Shown here piece after piece: positions 1-5,890 of a stretch of DNA of 6,808 nt. The notes below the pieces were generated by a model. The model was not told where the DNA came from. It worked only from the letters and a program-made list of their open reading frames with translations, and searched no databases. Position 1 is the first letter of the stretch; each line of letters begins with the position of its first letter. The DNA comes from Actinomycetota bacterium. GTDB taxonomy: Bacteria > Actinomycetota > Humimicrobiia > Humimicrobiales > Humimicrobiaceae. The stretch lies in NCBI GenBank assembly GCA_023488645.1, contig JAMDDL010000147.1:4222-11029 (forward strand). The letters are read 5' to 3'. Both the position numbers and the translations under genes were made by a program.

Positions 1-176
1 TAAAACTTTTTGATAAAACAAAAAATAATGCTGAAAAAATATTTGTAATGGAAGTGCCTGCACTTGCAATTTCATCATCTGATATCAGGAAAAGAGTAAA
101 AGAAGGAAGGCCGATAGATTATCTTGTTCCGGAAGGAGTAAGCAATTATATTTTAAAACATGGACTTTATAAATAA
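1..176 (+). CDS. nadD: NadD, nicotinate-nucleotide adenylyltransferase, 3' end only
   Basis: The reading frame is open from the window edge (first whole codon at 3) to the TAA at 174-176 and gives the last 57 residues. They contain ISSSDIRKR, the C-terminal nucleotide-binding signature of NadD (family form ISSTxIRxR). This is followed by the usual ending, GRPIDYLVPEGVSNYI and HGLYK, close to the C-termini of known NadD proteins. NadD transfers AMP from ATP to nicotinate mononucleotide, making deamido-NAD in the cytoplasm, in both de novo and salvage NAD synthesis. The N-terminal part with the GxFxPxHxGH nucleotidyltransferase motif lies outside the window, so whether the gene is intact upstream cannot be judged. 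The end overlaps the next gene by 17 bp, and nadD-yqeK adjacency is a classic arrangement that supports both calls. Confidence 0.93.
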   Translation, partial: KLFDKTKNNAEKIFVMEVPALAISSSDIRKRVKEGRPIDYLVPEGVSNYILKHGLYK

Positions 177-846
177 ACTTATATTAAACGAAAATCAAAA
201 GGAATGTATTTTAAACATTAATAAAAAAATCAGCAACGTTTATCCTCCTGATTTATACAAGCATACTATCTCAACTTTATTTTATACACAAAAGCTTGCA
301 GAAAAATATATTTTAAAAGATGATGAAAATAAGGAATCCGAAGATTTCAAGAAAAATCAGGAAGTTTATTACAAGCTTTGCAAAATAGCACTGCTTCATG
401 ATTACGGAAGAATATTTGATGCAGAAGAATTAAAGAAAATTGCATTAAAAAACAAGGATGAAATTAATGCAAATCAGGAAGATTTTGAGATTGACTGCCT
501 TCTTCATGGCTTTGCAGGAGCATTTATCGTCAGGGATGAATTTAATTTAAGTGATGAAGAGATATTAAATTCAATAAAATATCATACCACCGGATACTGC
601 AATATGAGCATGACTGATAAAATTATTTATATATCTGATAAACTTGAAGATGGAAGAAATTACAAAGAAGTATTTTATTTAAGAAAATTAGCATTAAAAA
701 ATATTAATTTCTGTTTACTGGAAGTTTATAAAAATAATATAATCTATATAATAAATAAAAATAAAAACATATACAGCAATACTTTTAAAATCTGGAATAA
801 TATTCTAAAACTTTATGGAGGTTTGACAGATGGCTCCAGAAGATGA
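160..846 (+). CDS. yqeK: YqeK-type HD-domain Ap4A hydrolase
   Basis: A 228-residue cytoplasmic HD-superfamily protein. The metal-binding set is complete and in order: H35 (YKHT), H80-D81 (LLHDYGR), H116 (LLHGFAGA), H142 (IKYHTTG) and D160 (KIIYISDKLEDGR). The last two blocks are the hallmark of YqeK rather than of other HD families. Established knowledge: Bacillus YqeK cleaves diadenosine tetraphosphate symmetrically to two ADP and usually sits directly after nadD. The protein is somewhat longer than the usual length of roughly 190 residues. The extra length lies in a charged stretch at about 52-70, another near 88-110, and an Asn/Lys/Ile/Tyr-rich tail after about 185. ATG at 160 is the only reasonable start; the next Met is residue 149. 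No Shine-Dalgarno sits at normal spacing: the AAGGAG at 133-138 is about 21 nt away. Translation is therefore probably coupled to nadD, which it overlaps by 17 bp. It also overlaps the next gene by 17 bp. Confidence 0.93.
   Translation: MDFINKLILNENQKECILNINKKISNVYPPDLYKHTISTLFYTQKLAEKYILKDDENKESEDFKKNQEVYYKLCKIALLHDYGRIFDAEELKKIALKNKDEINANQEDFEIDCLLHGFAGAFIVRDEFNLSDEEILNSIKYHTTGYCNMSMTDKIIYISDKLEDGRNYKEVFYLRKLALKNINFCLLEVYKNNIIYIINKNKNIYSNTFKIWNNILKLYGGLTDGSRR
817..821 (+). promoter_or_regulatory. Ribosome binding site of the LCP-family gene, inside yqeK
   Basis: GGAGG ends 8 nt before the ATG at 830 and lies inside the last codons of yqeK. It fixes the LCP-family start within the yqeK reading frame and explains the 17-bp overlap. 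Confidence 0.85.
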
Positions 847-2794
847 AAAATTTGATGATGAAGAATATTTCTCCAACCGCAGGGAGGAAAAATATTTCTT
901 TAAAAAAGATGATGATTATTTTGGCGGAGGACGATATTCGCGTTATGAAGAAAATAAGCATAAATATCCCCGTGATGAGGAGAAGGATGATGATATAAAT
1001 CCAGCGAATAAACAGGATGATGCAGAAAAATACAGATCATCTGAAAGAGATGAAAACAATTTTGAAGAAGAAAAAAACAATGAACCGGAAATAAAAAGAT
1101 ATAAGGACAGATTTAGTGATGATTTCTTCAAAGATGAGGATTTTAACTACAGTGATAATGAGGAAGTTCCTTCAGGTGAAGATCCTGAAGATTATACAGC
1201 AAGAACTAAAAGGATAAAACAAAGAAGAAGGCGGAGAAAGATTATTGCTTCAAGTATTTTTATTTTTCTTTTAGTTATAGCTGTAGCCATAGGAAGTTTC
1301 TTCGGGTATAAGTTTATTAAAAATAAATTTCTTGAAAGTGCAAAAAGCACTGAAACAACTTCTGCCGAAACAATTAATATTCCTTCCAATCTGCAGCTTA
1401 ATGAGGATTTAAGCATAGTGGTTGCAGGTGCACAGGATAATCTTCTTGAGCCTGATATTAATTTTATCTTTTACTCCAAATTTGACAGCAAAAATAATAA
1501 GCTTACAACTCTTGCAATTCCTGTAAATACACTTATGGATATACCAGGTTTTGGTCTTGAAAGTGCTGATAAATCAGTAAAATTCGGTGGAATGGATTTG
1601 CTTATCCTTACACTTAAAAAAGCTCTTGGTATGGATATAAACAAATATATTATCCTGGACATCAAGAATATTACTGAAAAGCTTGGAGGAATTAATATTA
1701 ATCTTGATGAAGCAGTTACAATCAACAATATTGAGGATGGAAGCCCTATTGATCTCAAGAAAGGGGAAAATAAATTAAATGCAGTGATGGCTGTAAGTTA
1801 TCTTGAGTATTTCAGCGGAACCCAAAAGGATGTTGTAGTTAATCTGACCATAAACCAGAAAAAGATTTTTGATGCATTATTTTTACAGTTAGCCGGAAGC
1901 AATGATGAAGATCTTAAGAAAGGTTTAAATTCAATAAAAAATTTTTATGAAACCAATCTGACAGATTCAGAAATATACCAGCTTGTTTCAACTGTTTCAA
2001 AATTAAACTCTGAAAACAATACTGTTTATCCTCTTGATGTTACTACAGTTGAACTGGAAGGCGGAAATATATTTTATGTTCCGGATATTTCAAAATTAGC
2101 ACAGATTTTTAATATTACAGGCAGTGATATAACTGCAAGTACACAGTTAAATAATGTAACTATTGATCTTCAGGTTTTAAATGGAGTTGGCACGCCCGGA
2201 ATTGCTGGAAAAGTAAGTGCATTGTTTAAAGATTTAAAATATGATGACGGTACGGCAAAATTTAATGTGCTTGAAGCAAAAAATGCTGATAATTCCAATT
2301 ATTCTGCAACTCAGATTATTGTTAACTCAAAAGATCCTTCATATATGGTAATAGCTGATGAAATAAAAAATATATTAAAAGTAGGAAATATTACAAAAAA
2401 TGAGGAAGCTGCAGTGCAGAATATTGTTATTATTGTAGGTGCTGATTATGGAAAGGAAGGCAGCAGTACAACGCAGACATCGCAGCAGGAAACCATTGCA
2501 GCTAAAATAAATATATTAAATGGCGTAGGAGTAGAGGGTATTGCAAAGAAAGTTCAAAAACAGCTTGAAGACAAACTGAATGACCAGACAAAAGTAATAG
2601 AGGTTACTGAAACAAAGAATGCTGCAAACTTTAATTATAAGCAAACGGAAATAATATATTTCAGCGATAACGATGAAATTAAAAACCTTGCAAGCAAGAT
2701 TCAGGAAATACTTGGAGTTGGGGTTGTAAAATATTCTGAAAATAATCCTGATAAAGTTATGATCAGTGTCATAATAGGAAAAGATTATACGTAA
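830..2794 (+). CDS. LCP (LytR-CpsA-Psr)-like membrane protein with degenerate active site and two LytR_C domains
   Basis: A 654-residue type II membrane protein. Residues 1-120 are a probably disordered cytoplasmic tail with 43 Asp/Glu, 22 Lys/Arg and 19 Phe/Tyr. An Arg-rich cluster (128-137) precedes one membrane helix (about 138-160), so the rest should lie outside the cell. Residues about 192-355 match the LCP fold: a VVAGAQDN strand, PDINF, LTTLAIPVNT, MDIPG, and LGGININL, which fits the family LGGVxVxV block. True LCP enzymes move undecaprenyl-linked polymers such as teichoic acid or capsule onto peptidoglycan. Here the key motifs are changed: RSDT is EPDI (207-210), PRDT is PVNT (231-234), YxRxR is YLEYF (324-328), and the following RxxRQ region has no Arg. 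Only D209 seems kept. Two LytR_C domains follow (about 443-540 and 556-651), each opening with LNGVG..GIA..V. The gene sits between yqeK and rsfS, a place where LCP genes occur in other low-GC genomes. Fold assignment is good; transferase activity is doubtful, and a scaffold or binding role is inference. Confidence 0.85.
   Translation: MAPEDEKFDDEEYFSNRREEKYFFKKDDDYFGGGRYSRYEENKHKYPRDEEKDDDINPANKQDDAEKYRSSERDENNFEEEKNNEPEIKRYKDRFSDDFFKDEDFNYSDNEEVPSGEDPEDYTARTKRIKQRRRRRKIIASSIFIFLLVIAVAIGSFFGYKFIKNKFLESAKSTETTSAETINIPSNLQLNEDLSIVVAGAQDNLLEPDINFIFYSKFDSKNNKLTTLAIPVNTLMDIPGFGLESADKSVKFGGMDLLILTLKKALGMDINKYIILDIKNITEKLGGININLDEAVTINNIEDGSPIDLKKGENKLNAVMAVSYLEYFSGTQKDVVVNLTINQKKIFDALFLQLAGSNDEDLKKGLNSIKNFYETNLTDSEIYQLVSTVSKLNSENNTVYPLDVTTVELEGGNIFYVPDISKLAQIFNITGSDITASTQLNNVTIDLQVLNGVGTPGIAGKVSALFKDLKYDDGTAKFNVLEAKNADNSNYSATQIIVNSKDPSYMVIADEIKNILKVGNITKNEEAAVQNIVIIVGADYGKEGSSTTQTSQQETIAAKINILNGVGVEGIAKKVQKQLEDKLNDQTKVIEVTETKNAANFNYKQTEIIYFSDNDEIKNLASKIQEILGVGVVKYSENNPDKVMISVIIGKDYT
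2156..2449 (+). repeat. First LytR_C domain copy within the LCP-family gene
   Basis: Residues about 443-540. The copy opens with VLNGVGTPGIAGKV, continues through EAKNADNSNY and TQIIV, and closes with VIIVGADYG. It matches the second copy block by block, so the pair is an internal domain repeat. LytR_C (LytR cell-envelope-related attenuator C-terminal domain) is of unknown exact function and is usually found after LCP domains. Confidence 0.8.
2495..2782 (+). repeat. Second LytR_C domain copy within the LCP-family gene
   Basis: Residues about 556-651. It opens with ILNGVGVEGIAKKV, continues through ETKNAANFNY and TEIIYFS, and closes with VIIGKDYT at the protein end. A short Ser/Thr/Gln linker (about 545-553) separates it from the first copy. 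The shared LNGVG, KNA.N.NY and IIG.DY blocks show the duplication by eye. The copies have diverged clearly, so the duplication does not look recent. Confidence 0.8.
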
Positions 2795-2795
2795 A

Positions 2796-2803
2796 AGTGA
2801 GGA
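2796..2803 (+). promoter_or_regulatory. Candidate ribosome binding site before rsfS
   Basis: AGTGAGGA directly follows the LCP-family stop codon. The rsfS frame is open from here with no stop, but the nearest in-frame codon at normal spacing is an ATA at 2808, not a standard start. Either this site serves a rare AUA start, or it is not the true site and rsfS begins at TTG 2844. Confidence 0.35.
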
Positions 2804-2843
2804 TAAAATAAGAGAAAAAACCGCTTATTCTGAACCAAAGGAA

Positions 2844-3224
2844 TTGTTAGAAATAGAAAAAAAAGGTTTAAAACTAAATAAGGACAATATAAAGGATGTT
2901 GTAAAATATGTTGCCAGAATTGCTGCAAGGAAAGGCGCTGAATATTTAAATATCCTTGAAATGAAAAACAGGCTTATAATTACAGATTTTTTTATAATAA
3001 TAGGAGCTAAAAATATAAAGCTGACAACTGCGATTGAAGATGAAATAAAGTTCAGACTAAAACAACTTGGTTTTTCCCCGCTTCATACATCAGGTTTAAC
3101 TGAAGGTAACTGGATATTGATTGACTATAATGATTTTGTAGTACATATCTTTTCTGAAGAATTTAGACAGTTTTACAACCTTGAACGGTTGTGGAAAGAT
3201 TCAAAAATTGTTAAGTGGGATTAA
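2844..3224 (+). CDS. rsfS: RsfS, ribosomal silencing factor (Iojap/YbeB family)
   Basis: From TTG 2844 this gives 126 residues, a normal length for RsfS. Family blocks in order: helix NIKDVVKYVARIAARKGAEY (15-34), strand and signature LIITDFFIIIGAKN (44-57, family TDyFvI.sG.S), helix AIEDEIKFRLKQLG (63-76), NWILIDYNDFVVHIF (89-103) and FYNLERLW (110-117). RsfS binds ribosomal protein uL14 and blocks joining of the 50S and 30S subunits, lowering translation in starvation or stationary phase. Two spots are unlike the consensus: the usual RxEG before the WvllDygd strand is HTSG (81-84), and the SERQ-like stretch after the first signature is NIKL. The start is uncertain. TTG 2844 has an AAAGGAA almost touching it, too close for normal use. 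An in-frame ATA at 2808 has AGTGAGGA at good spacing and would add 12 residues. No ATG, GTG or other TTG lies nearby in frame. nadD-yqeK-rsfS clustering is widely conserved and supports the call. Confidence 0.92.
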   Translation: MLEIEKKGLKLNKDNIKDVVKYVARIAARKGAEYLNILEMKNRLIITDFFIIIGAKNIKLTTAIEDEIKFRLKQLGFSPLHTSGLTEGNWILIDYNDFVVHIFSEEFRQFYNLERLWKDSKIVKWD

Positions 3225-3301
3225 ATATCTTTACCGGATTCTAATCATGAATAATTATTTTTTTACATTTTCTGATTTTTTTACAGGGAAAGGATTTTAA
3301 A
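3225..3301 (+). other. T-rich gap between rsfS and leuS
   Basis: A 77-nt spacer rich in T runs (about 3256-3282). It carries the leuS ribosome binding site at its end. A 10-bp palindrome AATAATTATT lies near 3250-3259, and a weak ATTC/GAAT pairing stands before the T run. Neither makes a convincing terminator. No -35/-10 pair stands out, and the gap is too short for a T-box leader; the T-box AGGGTGGNACCGCG core is absent. Confidence 0.5.
3288..3294 (+). promoter_or_regulatory. Ribosome binding site that supports the TTG start of leuS
   Basis: GAAAGGA ends 7 nt before the TTG at 3302. No ATG or GTG lies in frame between it and the conserved YDHKAIEKKW block, so this site decides for the TTG start. 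Confidence 0.75.
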
Positions 3302-5836
3302 TTGCCTGGCATTAAAAATATTGAGAATTATGATCACAAGGCTATTGAAAAAAAGTGGAATATTGAGTGGGAAAAAAATAAAATAAACGATCTTAAGACA
3401 GTAAAAGAAAAACAAAAATTTTACTGTCTTGAAATGTTTCCATATCCTTCCGGGGAGCCCCATATGGGTCATGCAAGAAACTATACAATTGGGGATGTAA
3501 TTGCAAGACTGCAAAGCAGAAAAGGCTATAATGTTTTACATCCAATGGGTTATGATGCTTTTGGTCTCCCTGCGGAAAATGCTGCTATTAAAAGCGGAAT
3601 GCATCCAAGAGAAAGCACCTTTAAAAATATTGACAGGATGAGAACTGCTTTTAAGAGAATGGGGATGACATATAATTTTAACGATGAAATAGTTACATGT
3701 GAACCTGATTATTATAAATGGACTCAATGGCTTTTTCTGCTTTTATATAAAATGGATCTGGCAGAAAAAAAATCAGGCCCGGTAAACTGGTGCAATTCAT
3801 GCCAGACTGTTCTTGCCAATGAACAGGTAATAAGCGGGAGATGTGAAAGATGCAACACTGAAGTTGTAAGGAAAAACCTTACACAATGGTATTTTAAGAT
3901 AACAAAATATGCACAGTCCTTGCTTGATGATATGGAATTGCTAAAAGGCTGGCCGGAAAGAGTTTTAACAATTCAGAAAAACTGGATAGGCAGAAGTGAG
4001 GGAGCAAGGATTAATTTTAAACTGACTGATGACAATGAGAAAATTGAGATACCGGTGTTTACCACAAGACCTGATACAGTGTTTGGTGTAACATTTTTTA
4101 TATTAGCTCCGGAGCATCCGCTGGTAGATAAGATTGTTACAGACCCAAAAATTAAAGAAGAAATAAAAAAATTAAAAAACAAAATTTCAAAACAAACTGA
4201 AATTGAAAGAGGATCAGCTGAAGTAGAGAAAATCGGGGGATTTACCGGAAGATACGTCATAAATCCTCTAAATAAGGAAAAGGTACCAGTATGGATTGCA
4301 AATTATGTTCTTTCGGAATACGGTACAGGTGCAATAATGGCTGTTCCTGCTCATGACGAAAGGGATTTTGAATTTGCACAAAAATATAAAATAAAAATAA
4401 GAGAAGTAATTTCAGCTTCAGGAAAAATATCAGATGAAGTTCAGGTAGCATATACTGGTGAAGGAATAATGGTTAATTCCGGAAGCTTTAACAGTTTAAA
4501 ATCAACAGAAGGAAAAAAGGCAGTAATTGATTTTCTGGTAAAAAACAATATAGGAAATGCAGAAATAAATTACAAATTAAAGGACTGGTTAATTTCAAGA
4601 CAAAGATACTGGGGAGCACCAATTCCGGTCATTTACTGTAAAAAATGCGGAACTGTACCTGTTCCTGAAAAAGATTTACCGGTTATTCTGCCATATAATG
4701 TTGATTTTAAACCAACAGGGCTTTCACCGCTTGCATACATTGATGAATTCGTAAATACTGCCTGTCCGGAATGCGGGGGAAAAGCTGTAAGAGAAACTGA
4801 TACAATGGATACTTTTGTATGTTCTTCCTGGTATTTTTTAAGATACTGCAGTCCTCATGACGACATTGAACCTTTTAATAAAGATGATGTCAGATACTGG
4901 ATGCCTGTAGACCAATACATTGGAGGTATTGAACATGCTACGATGCACCTTATTTATTCCAGATTCATTACCAAAGTTTTACATGATGCAAATCTCATAG
5001 ATTTCAGGGAGCCTTTTACAAGGTATTATCCGCATGGCGTGGTAACTTTAGGCGGGCAGAAGATGTCAAAATCAAAGGGAAACATAGTTAATCCCTCTGA
5101 AATCTATAATAAATATGGGTCAGATACCTTAAGGCTTTATATTTTATTTGTGGGACCGGCAGATTCAATTGTTGACTGGAGTGACAGCGGTGTTGAAGGA
5201 TCTTACAGGTTTTTAAGCAGATTCTGGAGGCTTATCAATCAGAATATTTCAAATCTAAAAAATTACGGACATATGAGTTTGGATAAAAAACCGGAAGATC
5301 CACGTCCTGAAATTATTATGTCAGATTTAAGCACGCTTGAAAAAGATTATTACAAAAAACTGCATAAGACTGTAAAAAAAGTTACTGAGGATATCTTTAG
5401 ATTTAACTTCAATACGGCAATAAGCGCAATAATGGAACTTGTAAATATAATGTATAAGTACAATGATGAAGTTAAGCCGCAGGATTTAAATTATAATCTT
5501 ATATATGAGGCAACAGAAAAGGCCATATTGCTTATTTCTCCAATTGCTCCCTTTATATCTGAAGAGTTATGGTTCAAATTTGCAAGAAAATTTAGCGTAC
5601 ATAAAGTTTTATGGCCAGATTTCAGCAGAGAAGCTGTTATGGATGAGATGGCCACGGTAGTTTTTCAGATAAATGGAAAAATCAGGGATAAAATGCAGTT
5701 TCCTGTTGGCACTCCTGAAAAGGAGATTGAAAATTTTGCATTTTCTTCAGAAAAGATTAAAAATTATATAAAAGACAGAAAAGTAATAAAAAAAATCTAT
5801 GTAAGGGATAAGCTCTTCAGCATGGTTGTGTGCTGA
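3302..5836 (+). CDS. leuS: Leucyl-tRNA synthetase, bacterial type
   Basis: An 844-residue class I aminoacyl-tRNA synthetase that charges tRNA-Leu with leucine in the cytoplasm. It is complete. The N-terminal YDHKAIEKKW block (10-19) is typical, and HMGH (54-57) is the HIGH motif. A first zinc site is C164/C167/C181/C184. The CP1 editing domain carries TTRPDT (254-259) and GTGAIMAVPAHDERD (341-355), with D352 as the conserved editing aspartate that clears mischarged tRNA. A second likely zinc site is C446/C449 with C488/C491. DTMDTFVCSSWYF (500-512) leads to KMSKS (587-591). The long insert before KMSKS found in E. coli LeuRS is missing; only a short VVTLGGQ link stands there, as in Bacillus-type enzymes. 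The anticodon-binding domain (about 645-770) and the C-terminal domain starting near FQINGKIRDK (788-797) are present. The start is TTG with a good ribosome binding site. No T-box leader precedes it, so leucine control by that route is not seen. Confidence 0.98.
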   Translation: MPGIKNIENYDHKAIEKKWNIEWEKNKINDLKTVKEKQKFYCLEMFPYPSGEPHMGHARNYTIGDVIARLQSRKGYNVLHPMGYDAFGLPAENAAIKSGMHPRESTFKNIDRMRTAFKRMGMTYNFNDEIVTCEPDYYKWTQWLFLLLYKMDLAEKKSGPVNWCNSCQTVLANEQVISGRCERCNTEVVRKNLTQWYFKITKYAQSLLDDMELLKGWPERVLTIQKNWIGRSEGARINFKLTDDNEKIEIPVFTTRPDTVFGVTFFILAPEHPLVDKIVTDPKIKEEIKKLKNKISKQTEIERGSAEVEKIGGFTGRYVINPLNKEKVPVWIANYVLSEYGTGAIMAVPAHDERDFEFAQKYKIKIREVISASGKISDEVQVAYTGEGIMVNSGSFNSLKSTEGKKAVIDFLVKNNIGNAEINYKLKDWLISRQRYWGAPIPVIYCKKCGTVPVPEKDLPVILPYNVDFKPTGLSPLAYIDEFVNTACPECGGKAVRETDTMDTFVCSSWYFLRYCSPHDDIEPFNKDDVRYWMPVDQYIGGIEHATMHLIYSRFITKVLHDANLIDFREPFTRYYPHGVVTLGGQKMSKSKGNIVNPSEIYNKYGSDTLRLYILFVGPADSIVDWSDSGVEGSYRFLSRFWRLINQNISNLKNYGHMSLDKKPEDPRPEIIMSDLSTLEKDYYKKLHKTVKKVTEDIFRFNFNTAISAIMELVNIMYKYNDEVKPQDLNYNLIYEATEKAILLISPIAPFISEELWFKFARKFSVHKVLWPDFSREAVMDEMATVVFQINGKIRDKMQFPVGTPEKEIENFAFSSEKIKNYIKDRKVIKKIYVRDKLFSMVVC

Positions 5837-5876
5837 TTTACAGCATTAATTTTAAAAAATACTAAGGGAAATGGAA

Positions 5877-5883
5877 GAAAGGA
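5877..5883 (+). promoter_or_regulatory. Ribosome binding site of the SIMPL lipoprotein gene
   Basis: GAAAGGA ends 7 nt before the ATG at 5891. The 54-nt gap after leuS holds a TTTACA hexamer (5837-5842) but no good -10 partner, so read-through from leuS is the simpler reading. Confidence 0.75.
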
Positions 5884-5890
5884 AATATAA

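Noticed and set aside
700..800. Very AT-rich stretch at the end of yqeK as a possible origin or promoter region
   Set aside because: It is continuous coding sequence for an Asn/Lys/Ile/Tyr-rich tail; no repeats, DnaA-box-like sites or promoter pair were seen.
823..851. TTGACA at 823-828 as a promoter -35 box near the start of the LCP gene
   Set aside because: The hexamer lies over the start region of the gene and the matching -10 position reads only AAAAAT. A promoter here would start inside the LCP coding sequence, so chance is more likely.
2798..2812. Tiny leader ORF GTG-AGG-ATA-AAA-TAA before rsfS
   Set aside because: Four codons with no supporting site of its own; it overlaps the candidate rsfS ribosome binding site and is probably chance.
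3238..3265. Terminator between rsfS and leuS, formed by ATTC/GAAT before a T run
   Set aside because: A 4-bp stem with only one G-C pair is not a credible hairpin; the T run is ordinary for this AT-rich gap.
3225..3301. T-box or other leader riboswitch ahead of leuS
   Set aside because: The gap is 77 nt, much shorter than a T-box leader, and it lacks the conserved T-box core and antiterminator sequence.
5837..5865. Promoter in the leuS-SIMPL gap from TTTACA (5837-5842)
   Set aside because: The -10 candidates (AATACT, TACTAA) match poorly or have wrong spacing. Too weak to call in such AT-rich DNA.
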